Positions 25,346 to 34,221 of a stretch of 64,000 nucleotides of DNA are shown here, one piece after another. Position 1 is the stretch's first letter. Each line of letters begins with the position of its first letter. The translations under genes and the position numbers were made by a program. The notes beneath the pieces are model-generated. The model searched no databases, was not told where the DNA came from, and saw nothing but the letters and a program-made list of their open reading frames with translations. The stretch comes from Asticcacaulis solisilvae. Its GTDB lineage: Bacteria > Pseudomonadota > Alphaproteobacteria > Caulobacterales > Caulobacteraceae. The DNA is taken from the NCBI RefSeq assembly GCF_017875235.1, contig NZ_JAGGMI010000012.1:62001-126000 (forward strand), written 5' to 3'.

Positions 25346-28342
25346 TCATCTTGCCGGCTCCAACTGGACAACGGCGCGGGGTGTGCGGATGAGGACTTCG
25401 TTGCGGGCGTCAGGCTTGACGACCTTGCCGTCAACGCGGACGGCCACGGAGCCGAATGGAGTGAGGTCGAGCGCGAAACCGCCCTGTGGAGCGGCCTCGG
25501 CGTTCAGTTTTACGTCGATGGCGGAACCGTTGCGGCGCGCGGTCAGGGATAGCAGGCCATAGGGGGTTTGCAGGGCGTCAAGCTTCGCGCCTTCTGCGTC
25601 CGCCCACTTGGGATCGAACCCTGACAGCAAGACCATCTGCTGGGCTTCCGGCCGCTCATAGGCGAAAAGATCGAGCGCGACGCGCAGGTAGTCAGACTCG
25701 ACCCAGCCGTGCGGCAGGTCGCCGATAAACAGCGGCTGACGATAGGGCGTGGTGATGACCTCGGCCCATTGAAACCATTCTTTCGGCGACTGGTCGGCAA
25801 AGAACATGTCGAGTGCCTGGCGCGCGCGTTCGGGCTGCTTCAGACGCAGGAAGGCGCCGACATTGCGCAGTTCGTAGGGCGTGTAGACCTTGGGCGTCTC
25901 ACGGCGCGGCATCAGTGTTTTCGACCAATAGCGTTCGAAAGTCCGGCGCTTCAACGCTTCAGGAATATCGGCCTCATGGGCGCCGGCGGTCAGCCCCATG
26001 GTCGTCGAGGTCGGATCAAAGTCACCGCGATCGGCGGCGCCGGCAATGACGTCCTGACCGTAGTGTGTGGCGGTGGCTGTGATCGACGCCTTGAGGTCAC
26101 GGGCGAAGGCCTCGCCCTGCCCGGTTATGGTTTGTGCATCGCCGGTCAGGCCAAGCGCCTCGGCGGTCAGGGCTGCGCCGCGATACCCCTTCAGCGCCCA
26201 GAAATTGTCCCAGTACGAATAGGCGGCCTTGTCCGAATAGCCTTCGTGGCTGATCGATGGTGGTAGTAGTCCCCTGAAGCGCGCAGGCGTTTGAGGCGTC
26301 AGGTTCTGGTGGCGCAGGCTCTCCTGATAGGCGATGGCGCCGGAGACCTGAGACCAATACGGCGCGATTTCGGCCGGCGGCACGCCATAGCGGATCAGTT
26401 CGCCCGCCAGCCAGGCCAGTTCGCCGTGGCTGTCGTTTTCCGGTGTCGGATCGGCGCCGCGCGCATCGACGCAGCACGGTACCTTGCCGTTATCGAAGCT
26501 CATCGGCGCGTAGGCCTTGAAGAAGCGCAAGGCCTCGTCCGTCAAGCCCATGCGCAGCAAGCCTTCGGACATCATGGCGCCATCGCGGATCCATGACCGG
26601 TCGTAGGACCGCGCGCCGGGTTTCAGCCAGTCGCCGTCCATCAGCACCAATTGGTAGGCCAGCGCCAGTTTCAGGCTATCAGCGATCGGCGGCGCGCCCT
26701 TGGGCAAGCTGAGTTGGGTTTGGCCAAGCCGCTGCTGCCAATCGAGACGCACCGTCCTGGCCTGTTGGTCGGCCCAGGCCACCGGGTTCCCGGAAACCTG
26801 CGGCGCAGGCGATGCCTCACCAAGCGGAAAGGACACGACGATGCTGCGCATCTCACCGGCTTTCAGCGTCATATTGTAGCCGATGACCGCCGAAGCCATG
26901 CCGTCGGCATCGCTGACGGTTGCCCCCTGCGGCCCGGTCAGGAAACCCGAGATCGTCACACGCGACGGCGGGGTCAGCAGCCATAGCTTCTGGTCATCAA
27001 TGCTCAAGGTCTGAGCATCGTACGCGAGTTTGCGGATAGGTGCGAAGCCACCCGGCCGGGTCAGAAACTGCGTCGGCGGATTGACCTGGACGGGGCGCAG
27101 GTTGAGGTCGAGACGAATCGTCGTATCAGTGTCAGAACGAATGTCATAACGCACCAGTCCGGATGGCGATTTGCCGTCGCCATAGGCCAGCGGCGCGATT
27201 GTCATCTTCACAGGTCCCGCCCGCCACTCCACGGATGGCAAAGGCAAACGTTCGGCGTCCGCAATGAGCGTGACCTTGGCCTGCGCCCATGTATAGCGCT
27301 GACCATCGACAGTGAGGACCGGCGCCAAGGACGGACGCTCCGGTCCCAGTTCAACCGCGCCGTCTTCGGACAGAAGCGCCGCGCGCGCGCCGCCGTGCGC
27401 CACGCCAACGACGGTCCAATAGCTTTGCTCCGAAAACCCGCGCGGATAGTCGCCGCGTGGCGCCGCCTTGGTCAGTTCGGTCAGCAACGCATTGGGCTTT
27501 ATGCCCATCTCCAGCGGCAGCAGGCCAGCCTCGTTCAACCGCCCCTGCCCACGGATGCGGACGTAGCGGGCATCGACTTCACCCAGGGCCACATAGTCGG
27601 TGCCGCCATCGCTGAGGGTCACAGTGCGCATGTTCCGAAAGCTTTTGCCGTCGTCGGATACGGCTATATCGTAGCGCGCCGGCGCCTCCGCCCAATCGAG
27701 CTTCAGGCCGCCAAATGGCCGCACCCGCGACAGGTCAAGCGTCACCGCCTTTGCGGCTTTCCCGGTTGCCAGGTTGCCATCCACGGCCAATGCCTCATCC
27801 GCTTTGAGAGGCGCTTCGACCCTGGGCTCCGGTACTTCGGCGCGCCAGGTCACCGGACCAATTTCGAGCCATCCCGTGGACGCGCCCTTGGCGGTCTTGA
27901 CGACGACAACCTCCATGCGCTTGCCGCCCTTAAAGGTCTTGTCAGGCGCCGGACCCCAGGCGAAATCGATATGACGCGGGCGGACGCGCAAGGTCGTGCC
28001 ATCCTTGGAAGGCACAAAGCCGGGCCGCGTCACCCACCAGACATTGTCGCCCGAGGCGTCGGTAAACTTGATCTGCAGGTCATTGCCCGCCCCCTCGCCC
28101 CGTACGGGAATTTCGATAACAAAATTCTCAGAAGCCGCGAAATCCAGCGGGTGGATCATGAAGGCGTAGCCGGCGCCGGCAAAGCCATAGTCGAGGCGTG
28201 CCATGTCCTTACCGGTCGCCTTGGACGTCACGCCTTCGGACGCACCGGCGGTCCAGGTGCCCGGCATGATCAGCGGCGTGTCGGCGGCTGCGGCAGAACC
28301 ACAGCACAACGTAAGCACAGCAAGGACGACGGCAATACGCAT
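25346..28342 (-). CDS. Secreted discoidin-domain protein with (alpha/alpha)6 barrel, probable glycosidase
   Basis: The 998-residue product has a Sec signal peptide (cleavage near AAA, residue 20). Residues about 25-170 form a jelly-roll domain like a carbohydrate-binding module. Residues about 180-285 match the F5/8 type C (discoidin) fold. A further beta domain (about 300-530) precedes a helical barrel (about 550-880) with RSYDRSWIRDGAMMSEGLLRMG, PENDSHGELAWLAGE and YWDNFWALKGYRG, reminiscent of glucoamylase-like barrels. A short beta domain ends the protein. The family is unassigned. It lies 2 bp after the GH144 gene and 37 bp before the GH3 gene, so it must act in the same pathway, probably on beta-glucan outside the cell or in the periplasm. 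Confidence 0.72.
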   Translation of the reverse strand: MRIAVVLAVLTLCCGSAAAADTPLIMPGTWTAGASEGVTSKATGKDMARLDYGFAGAGYAFMIHPLDFAASENFVIEIPVRGEGAGNDLQIKFTDASGDNVWWVTRPGFVPSKDGTTLRVRPRHIDFAWGPAPDKTFKGGKRMEVVVVKTAKGASTGWLEIGPVTWRAEVPEPRVEAPLKADEALAVDGNLATGKAAKAVTLDLSRVRPFGGLKLDWAEAPARYDIAVSDDGKSFRNMRTVTLSDGGTDYVALGEVDARYVRIRGQGRLNEAGLLPLEMGIKPNALLTELTKAAPRGDYPRGFSEQSYWTVVGVAHGGARAALLSEDGAVELGPERPSLAPVLTVDGQRYTWAQAKVTLIADAERLPLPSVEWRAGPVKMTIAPLAYGDGKSPSGLVRYDIRSDTDTTIRLDLNLRPVQVNPPTQFLTRPGGFAPIRKLAYDAQTLSIDDQKLWLLTPPSRVTISGFLTGPQGATVSDADGMASAVIGYNMTLKAGEMRSIVVSFPLGEASPAPQVSGNPVAWADQQARTVRLDWQQRLGQTQLSLPKGAPPIADSLKLALAYQLVLMDGDWLKPGARSYDRSWIRDGAMMSEGLLRMGLTDEALRFFKAYAPMSFDNGKVPCCVDARGADPTPENDSHGELAWLAGELIRYGVPPAEIAPYWSQVSGAIAYQESLRHQNLTPQTPARFRGLLPPSISHEGYSDKAAYSYWDNFWALKGYRGAALTAEALGLTGDAQTITGQGEAFARDLKASITATATHYGQDVIAGAADRGDFDPTSTTMGLTAGAHEADIPEALKRRTFERYWSKTLMPRRETPKVYTPYELRNVGAFLRLKQPERARQALDMFFADQSPKEWFQWAEVITTPYRQPLFIGDLPHGWVESDYLRVALDLFAYERPEAQQMVLLSGFDPKWADAEGAKLDALQTPYGLLSLTARRNGSAIDVKLNAEAAPQGGFALDLTPFGSVAVRVDGKVVKPDARNEVLIRTPRAVVQLEPAR

Positions 28343-28344
28343 CG

Positions 28345-29751
28345 CTACAGCGCCTCGAAGCCGGCCAGTTTCAGACCGCGCTGCAGCGGCGCGCAGCCCT
28401 TCATCAATCGCCAGAACAGGCCAGAGCGCTGGTTCTCGATGGCGCTTAAGATCGGCCCCTGGTCAATGCCGATATAGTCGTTCGACACCCAGCCGGCGCG
28501 CTTGGTCTGATGGCCTTCGCGCGACGGATAGTCCGTCACGAAGGTCGGGTTGAAGCTGTCGTGGAAGCCGTATTTGTCATAAATGTCGGCGCCATAGCGC
28601 GCCTTCATCGCCTTGGCCGCGGCCAGCGATTCCTCAGGCGTGAACATGATCGACCCCAGCGCCGCCGTCGGCGCGATGGTGCCGTCATCGAACGGGTGGT
28701 CTCCGCCCGGCCCGCGCGCCGAATAGCTTCGGAACTGGCGCTCGACGCCGTCGAGGGTCAGCTTGACGTCGGCCGGCCCGTCGCACGCCGTAAAGCCCCA
28801 GATGTCCGGACCATAGTCCTTGAAGCCCATCGGGTTGGCGATGGCGTAGTTCCGCTGGGACAGGGTAGCGCGACGCGAGTTCTCGAAATAGTCGAAGCCT
28901 TTGGCGCGCATATAGGCGTCGGCAATGCCGCGATAGTCGATCCAGATATGGTTATACTGATGACCGAACAGGGCGTGAAAGCCCAGATGGACAAAGCCAT
29001 TGTTGAGACCGAAGGTTTCGTCATAGGTTGAGCACCAGACGCCATAGGCGGATCTGTCGATGGGATGGGTCGGCGATCCCATAGCCAGAAGATAGATCAT
29101 CATACCTTCGTAATAACCTTGCCACTCGGCCTTGATGAAGCCGGTTTCCGGATGCCAGCCCATGGTCTGGCGGCCCGACGGACGCATCATGAAGGTCCAG
29201 TCGACGCGTTCATAAAGGGCAGTGGCCAAACGGCGGACACTGGCCTCGACAGCGTCGTCGCGATCGAAATACTGCGCGGCGCAGAGCGCGCCCATCAGCA
29301 GCAGCGCGGTGTCGACAGACGACAGTTCGCAGGTCTTGTAGCGTGTGCCGTCTTCGAAATTCAGGAAGTGGTAGAAGTAGCCCTTGTGGCCGGCGACGCC
29401 CGACGCCGCCTCGCCCTGCGGCAGGGTATAAAGAAAGCTCAGCGTATTGCGCGTGCGTTCGGCGGCTTTGGCGCGGCTGACATAGCCCTGCTCCGCCCCG
29501 ATGATATAGGCGTTGAAAGCAAAACCGATCGCCGCGACCGAGGAAAAGGTGCGCGTCGGCCAGCGGTCGGGCGTAAGGCCGGTGTGGTGATCGGTGATCT
29601 CCCAGAAAAAGCGGAACGTGCGTTTGTGCAGGTCCGCCAGCAAGGGATCAGAAAACGCAATGCGGGCCTTATGACCCGGTAGGTGCGCGCAGCCCCCCAG
29701 CGCGAGAAGACCTAAGGACATGGCCCTACGGGTCGGTTGGTACAAAGACAT
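28345..29751 (-). CDS. GH144-type endo-beta-1,2-glucanase (glucoamylase-like), lipoprotein
   Basis: The 468-residue product starts with an RR-containing leader ending in a lipobox (LLALGGC), so it is probably membrane-anchored. The body matches the glycoamylase-like Pfam family that includes GH144: LADLHKRTFRFFWEITDHHTGLTPDR, FSSVAAIGFAFNAYIIG, EWQGYYEGMMIYLLAMGSPTHP, WGFTACDGP and IAPTAALGSIMFTPEESL. Characterised GH144 members cut beta-1,2-glucan to sophoro-oligosaccharides. ATG at 29751 was chosen; the longer frame would need a TTG without a ribosome site. It leads an operon with the 998-residue protein, GH3 and symporter genes. Family assignment is good, but substrate specificity inside the family is inferred. 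Confidence 0.85.
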   Translation of the reverse strand: MSLYQPTRRAMSLGLLALGGCAHLPGHKARIAFSDPLLADLHKRTFRFFWEITDHHTGLTPDRWPTRTFSSVAAIGFAFNAYIIGAEQGYVSRAKAAERTRNTLSFLYTLPQGEAASGVAGHKGYFYHFLNFEDGTRYKTCELSSVDTALLLMGALCAAQYFDRDDAVEASVRRLATALYERVDWTFMMRPSGRQTMGWHPETGFIKAEWQGYYEGMMIYLLAMGSPTHPIDRSAYGVWCSTYDETFGLNNGFVHLGFHALFGHQYNHIWIDYRGIADAYMRAKGFDYFENSRRATLSQRNYAIANPMGFKDYGPDIWGFTACDGPADVKLTLDGVERQFRSYSARGPGGDHPFDDGTIAPTAALGSIMFTPEESLAAAKAMKARYGADIYDKYGFHDSFNPTFVTDYPSREGHQTKRAGWVSNDYIGIDQGPILSAIENQRSGLFWRLMKGCAPLQRGLKLAGFEAL

Positions 29752-29811
29752 GGCAGCGGACTTTCTTATTCGGCGCCCCGCCCCATTTCGCAAGAAATTA
29801 GGGAAAAGGGA

Positions 29812-29838
29812 CCGGAGGCTCCGGGAAAAAGCCTCCGG
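29812..29838 (-). terminator. Terminator-like hairpin between receptor and GH144 genes
   Basis: CCGGAGGCT and AGCCTCCGG form a perfect 9-bp stem with a 9-base loop. On the minus strand it is followed by TCCCTTTTCCCTAATTTC. With the stronger hairpin before it, it probably lowers or ends readthrough from the receptor gene into the GH144 operon. Confidence 0.65.
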
Positions 29839-29942
29839 CCATCAGGGAATAGTGCCTCACGCCGCGGGGAAGACAAGGACGGCAGAGGCGGATGTCCGGC
29901 AAACGCGCCTAGGGAGACGGATGCGCGCCGGGCATGGGGTCA

Positions 29943-29977
29943 GGTCCGTTCCGCCGCCGGGAATGGCGGAACGGACC
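29943..29977 (-). terminator. Very stable 13-bp stem-loop just after the receptor stop
   Basis: GGTCCGTTCCGCC and GGCGGAACGGACC pair perfectly around a 9-base loop, 8 bases beyond the stop codon. No T-run follows it on the minus strand. It may protect the receptor mRNA 3' end rather than terminate by itself. Confidence 0.6.
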
Positions 29978-29985
29978 CTATGGGC

Positions 29986-32934
29986 TTACCACTTATAGGT
30001 CAGACCCACCTGGAAGGACCGCGACGGCCCCTCCTGAGCATTGGCGTCGGGCTCAAGCGAGGCGCCCGAGCCACCGTTGAAGCCGCCGGTCCAGCCGGAG
30101 TATTTGCGGTTCACCGTGTCGAACAGGTTGTAAATCTGGCCGTCGACCGTGACCATCTGGCCGTTCGGCAGGGTGAAGTCCTTCGACAGGCGCAAGTCGA
30201 CCTGCGAGAAGCCCTTCTTCGGGAAGTAGTAGCCGTCGATGATGCGGACGGCCGGGCCGGTGGCATCGATTGACGGGAACGGCGTGCCCGAAGCCAGGGT
30301 AACGATGGTCGACACACGCGTGTCCCACGGACCCGAGACGATGCCCGAACCGACGAAGCGCCACTTGTCGACGCCTTCGGCATGGTGCATGCCGGTGTCG
30401 CGCGGATTGGCGTAGTCGAAGATGAACTGGTCATTATGGCCATTCATCTCGGCGTCCGCCAGGGTCAGGGTGGCGGTGAAGCCATACTTCGAGGATGGCG
30501 TCCACGGCTTGTCGGCGCTGAGGTAGAGGGCCTTGTAGTTGGCTTCGCGATCATTGGTCGAAATGATCAGGTTGCCGTAACCCGGAATGCCGTTACCCCA
30601 TGGCTGACAGGCATATTGCGGGCCGTACTGGCACCACGATCCGTCCGGGAGGCGGTTGCCCAGCACCCAGTTGAACAGGTTTTGGTACTTGATATAGGAC
30701 AGGGTCGCCGAGGTATTGATGTCGCCGAAGCGCTTGCGGACGCCGACATTGAACTGATCCGAATACGGCACCTTGACGTCGTTCTTGAGCGCGAAGATTT
30801 CGCCCTTCAGGTTGAGCGACTTGGCCAGGGCGACCAGGGCGGCCGGGTTGCCGAAATAGCTCGCGTCCCAATCCGCCGTGTTCTGAATGGTGTCAGTATT
30901 GCCGCCCGCGACGAAGTTGATCTGGGCCACGTGCAGAAGAGCGCGGCGGGTTTCCAGCTGCGCCGAATCGTAGATGGTCCGGTCGTAGTAGCGGCCGTAG
31001 CCGCCGAAGATGACCAGGTCGCGATCACCGTTGACGTCATAGGAGAAGCCGACGCGCGGCGCGATGCCGCCCATGAAGCTGTCGCGGTTGGCGCCCGTCG
31101 AAATATAGTCGTCAGGGTTGAAGGCGACATTGAAGCCGGCTGTCGAGCGCAGGAGGGCGGCAACCTCGGCCGGGGTGACGAAGTCATCGTTGAGCATGTT
31201 GGACTCGTAATCCCAGCGCACGCCCAGGTTCACCGTCCAGTGATCGTCGATCGTCCAGTCGTCCTGGATATAGACGCCGAACTGCATGTTGGTCGATGTG
31301 ATGCGCGGATTGCCGTCCGCGATCTTGACGGCATACGGCACATTGTTGGACGCGCCGTAGACATACTGGTCCGCCAGATAGAAATATTCCGGATTGGCGG
31401 CGCGGTCATTTTCCTCGGCGACATACTTGTAGTTGGCCAGCTTGAAGCCGCCCTTGATGACGTGCGTGCCGTGCCATTCGGTGCCGATCAGCGTCAGGTC
31501 GTTACGCAGAGTAACGCTTTCCTGGCCCTTGACCTGCGAATAGGAGGCCCCGCCGAAGGTCGCATAGACGGTGTTGATGTTCGGGTTGCCCAGCGTCCCC
31601 GCGGGCGAACCAGCCGGCGGCGCATCGCGGCCGATGATCGTGATCGCCGGCGAATCCGACAGCGACGATTGGCGCCATTGCGCGTCTTCGTAGCTGAGCT
31701 GCATGTCATTGAGCAGGTTACCTGCGCGGTGACGCCACTTGACGCTGACGCCCTTGATTTCCTGGTCGAAGGTCGAGCCGCGTTCATAGGCGGTCGTGCC
31801 CGAGAAGTTGCGCAGGTCGTCTTCCTTGCGGTGCTTGACGGTCAGGTCGATCGTGTTGTCGTCGTCGGCGAACCAGGTCAGCTTGCCAAAGATCATGTCC
31901 TGCTGGAAGTCCTTGGCGAAGGCGCCGTTATAGGCATTCGCCAGGGCCTGGGTCAGGGTCGGATTGGCGGCATTGAAGGCCGCATTGTTCTGCATGTTGA
32001 CCGAATCGGTCGGCCGCTTGTCCTTGCGGCCTTCATACGAAGCGTAGAAATGCAGCTTGTTCTTGATGATCGGGCCACCGATGTCGAGACCGTATTCGGT
32101 GTTCTCATAATCGGGCTTGTCGCCAGTCACGTAGTAGGGCTGACCGATCATGTCCTTGGTCTGCAGCGTGCCGAAGACCGTACCGTGGAATTCCGTGCCG
32201 CCGGTCTTGGTGATGGCGGTGATGATGGCGGAGCCGGCCTGTTCGTACTCGGCCTTGAAGTTCTGGGTCGAGACCTTGAACTCCTGCACGGCCAATTGCG
32301 GGAACGGGTTGCCGCGCGAGGCGTCCTGACCTGAAACGCCGCCTTGCAGGATCTGGTTCTTCTGGCTCTGGCCGTCGATGAAGACGTTGACCTGGTTGGC
32401 ATTGACGGCGCCGGCCTGGAAGGTTTTGCGCTCAGGGTCGGTCGAGACCGACACGCCCGGCGCCAGGGCCGCGAAGTTCAGGAAGTTGCGGCCGTTCTGC
32501 GGCAAGGTTTCCATCTGCTGGCGCGACACAGACGTCGAGATTTCCGAGGTGCGCGGGCTGTTGCGGCGGCCGCGGACGGTGACGACGCCGGTCTGGACAT
32601 CGCCCTGGGCGGTGTCGGCCTGGGCGTTCAGCTCGATCGTCTGGCCGACCGGCAACACCGCGCTGTCAGTACGCGTCGTGCCGTCGGGCAGCTTGAAGGT
32701 GACGGAGTAGTTGCTGGGGCGCAGGCCCACCAGAATATAACGGCCATTGGCGCCGGCCGTAGCCGACGAAGACGCGCCGGTATTGGCGTCGGTGGCGGTG
32801 ATGACGGTACCGGCGGGGGCGCTGCCCACCAGGGTGGCGTCAGATTCGGCGGCCACGACGGGGCCCGCCATGACCAGCGCCGTAACGAGCGCCAGTCCCG
32901 ATGCGCCGAAGCGCAGGCCTTCATTGCGTTTCAT
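29986..32934 (-). CDS. TonB-dependent receptor with carboxypeptidase-regulatory-like domain (glucan locus)
   Basis: The 982-residue product has a signal peptide (cleavage near VVAAE, residue 27). Residues about 30-105 form a small Ig-like domain (TDANTGASSSATAGANGRYILVGLRPSNY) that often precedes the plug in sugar receptors. The plug follows with TLPQNGRNFLNFAALAPGV, and the barrel ends in FQVGLTYKW. The start at 32934 was chosen because AAGGA stands 7 bases before it; an ATG at 32940 is too close, and the longer frame overlaps the LacI gene without signals. It lies 46 bp after the LacI gene and so shares its operator-controlled promoter. The probable cargo is beta-1,2-gluco-oligosaccharide (inference from neighbours). 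Confidence 0.9.
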   Translation of the reverse strand: MKRNEGLRFGASGLALVTALVMAGPVVAAESDATLVGSAPAGTVITATDANTGASSSATAGANGRYILVGLRPSNYSVTFKLPDGTTRTDSAVLPVGQTIELNAQADTAQGDVQTGVVTVRGRRNSPRTSEISTSVSRQQMETLPQNGRNFLNFAALAPGVSVSTDPERKTFQAGAVNANQVNVFIDGQSQKNQILQGGVSGQDASRGNPFPQLAVQEFKVSTQNFKAEYEQAGSAIITAITKTGGTEFHGTVFGTLQTKDMIGQPYYVTGDKPDYENTEYGLDIGGPIIKNKLHFYASYEGRKDKRPTDSVNMQNNAAFNAANPTLTQALANAYNGAFAKDFQQDMIFGKLTWFADDDNTIDLTVKHRKEDDLRNFSGTTAYERGSTFDQEIKGVSVKWRHRAGNLLNDMQLSYEDAQWRQSSLSDSPAITIIGRDAPPAGSPAGTLGNPNINTVYATFGGASYSQVKGQESVTLRNDLTLIGTEWHGTHVIKGGFKLANYKYVAEENDRAANPEYFYLADQYVYGASNNVPYAVKIADGNPRITSTNMQFGVYIQDDWTIDDHWTVNLGVRWDYESNMLNDDFVTPAEVAALLRSTAGFNVAFNPDDYISTGANRDSFMGGIAPRVGFSYDVNGDRDLVIFGGYGRYYDRTIYDSAQLETRRALLHVAQINFVAGGNTDTIQNTADWDASYFGNPAALVALAKSLNLKGEIFALKNDVKVPYSDQFNVGVRKRFGDINTSATLSYIKYQNLFNWVLGNRLPDGSWCQYGPQYACQPWGNGIPGYGNLIISTNDREANYKALYLSADKPWTPSSKYGFTATLTLADAEMNGHNDQFIFDYANPRDTGMHHAEGVDKWRFVGSGIVSGPWDTRVSTIVTLASGTPFPSIDATGPAVRIIDGYYFPKKGFSQVDLRLSKDFTLPNGQMVTVDGQIYNLFDTVNRKYSGWTGGFNGGSGASLEPDANAQEGPSRSFQVGLTYKW

Positions 32935-32980
32935 CTGCATGTCCTTTTCCAATCTTCCTTCTTGGCGTTTCTTGTTATGT

Positions 32981-34006
32981 CTACGCGTTACTTGGGCTGA
33001 GGCGGCGGCTGGAAGCCCTGACCACCAGTTCTGGCCGCACTGTCTGGCTGGCGGGGGGCGGGCCCCCTTCCGCATCGCCGCGTTCGATCAGTACGGACAA
33101 AAGTTCCAGGCTGCGCTGGCCGATGTCGAAGACACCGGCGCGCAGCGTCGAAATCGGCGGCGAGGCATACCGTGTCACCGGAATATCGTCGAAGCCGACC
33201 ACGGCCACATCCTCGGGAACGGACAGGCCGGCTTCGCGTAAACCCAGCGATGCGCCCAGCGCCATCATGTCATTGGCCGCGAACAGGCCGTCGGGCATGG
33301 TCCCGCGCAGCAGGCCGCGCACGGCCGCATAGCCGGCATTGTCGGTGAAATCGCCGGACAGGACGATCGGTTCCTGCGTGCCGCCATTTTCCTTGAGGCC
33401 GTCGAGATAGCCGCGCAGGCGATCCTGAGCTTCGAGGTTGTTTTCGGGGCCGGAAATGTGGGCGATGCGCCGGCAGCCCTGTTCACGCAGGTGGCGGACG
33501 GCATCCAGGGCGCCGCCGTAATTGTCGATAATCAGGCTGGGCAGGTCGGCCTGGCCGGCCGAACCACCCATCATGACCAGCGGCAGGTTGACCGGCAGCT
33601 TGCCCGCCAGGTCGCCGGCATTGGCGTAGGGCGCCATGACCAGCAGCCCGTCGACACGGCCTGCCATGGATCGCACTGCGGTAACGGCTTCGTTCAGGTC
33701 GCCATGCGAGCCCGACACCAGGATGTGCAGGCCGCGTGCGCGGGCGCCGACATCGATGCCCCTGATGATCTCGGAGAAGAACTCGCCATAGATGTCGGGC
33801 AGGATGACGCCGATGGTGTTGGTCCGGCTCATGGCCAGGGCGCGGGCGGCGCCGTGCGGCACGTATTTCAGCCGGCCGGCGGCGGCCAGGACGCGGTCGC
33901 GGATCTCTTCGGTCACATTGTCGAGTCCGTTGATGGCCCGCGACGCCGAAGCGATCGAGACGCCGGCCGCCTTGGCCACGTCGTTAAGCGTCACACCTGC
34001 CGCCAT
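32981..34006 (-). CDS. LacI-family repressor
   Basis: The 341-residue product has the standard layout: N-terminal helix-turn-helix (VTLNDVAKAAGVSIASASRAING), hinge helix (YVPHGAARALAMSRT) and a periplasmic-binding-protein-like effector domain (NTIGVILPDIYGEFFSEIIRG, DGLFAANDMMALG, VGFDDIPVTRYASPP). It is the first gene of the receptor operon. Three perfect operators lie 26-105 bases before its start, so it almost surely represses itself and the receptor until a glucan-derived sugar binds. The actual inducer is unknown. Confidence 0.94.
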   Translation of the reverse strand: MAAGVTLNDVAKAAGVSIASASRAINGLDNVTEEIRDRVLAAAGRLKYVPHGAARALAMSRTNTIGVILPDIYGEFFSEIIRGIDVGARARGLHILVSGSHGDLNEAVTAVRSMAGRVDGLLVMAPYANAGDLAGKLPVNLPLVMMGGSAGQADLPSLIIDNYGGALDAVRHLREQGCRRIAHISGPENNLEAQDRLRGYLDGLKENGGTQEPIVLSGDFTDNAGYAAVRGLLRGTMPDGLFAANDMMALGASLGLREAGLSVPEDVAVVGFDDIPVTRYASPPISTLRAGVFDIGQRSLELLSVLIERGDAEGGPPPASQTVRPELVVRASSRRLSPSNA

Positions 34007-34031
34007 CTACTCCACCAACCCTGTGATTTTC

Positions 34032-34045
34032 TGTAAGCGCTTACA
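34032..34045. promoter_or_regulatory. LacI operator 1
   Basis: TGTAAGCGCTTACA is a perfect 14-bp palindrome with the central CG typical of LacI/CcpA-class sites. It lies 26 bases before the regulator start. Confidence 0.88.
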
Positions 34046-34063
34046 ATCGCTCTGGGTTGCGTC

Positions 34064-34077
34064 TGTAAGCGCTTACA
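34064..34077. promoter_or_regulatory. LacI operator 2
   Basis: This is an identical copy of TGTAAGCGCTTACA. Its centre is 32 bp from that of operator 1, about three helical turns, so dimers could bind on one face of the DNA. Confidence 0.88.
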
Positions 34078-34097
34078 TTAACGGAGTCAACACGCTC

Positions 34098-34111
34098 TGT
34101 AAGCGCTTACA
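34098..34111. promoter_or_regulatory. LacI operator 3
   Basis: This is a third identical copy of TGTAAGCGCTTACA, 34 bp centre-to-centre from operator 2. It is the farthest from the regulated gene. No other full copy was seen in the window. Confidence 0.88.
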
Positions 34112-34221
34112 TCCAAGTGCAGCTTATGGGTCACAGGATGCGGTGCAGCAGATAGCGTTAACAATGATATGCGAAAGTGCGTGGCGTGGGACTGGCTAAA
34201 GCACCGCCACAGATAAAAAAT

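Noticed and set aside
25309..25434. Longer start for the GH3 protein
   Set aside because: The extra residues are low-complexity serine-rich text overlapping the end of the preceding gene; the Tat leader and AGGA support the ATG at 25308.
30382..32334. Long plus-strand open frames opposite the TonB receptor (also at 34177-36159 and 61594-63432)
   Set aside because: High-GC antisense frames with biased composition and no recognisable domain, opposite genes with firm family assignments.
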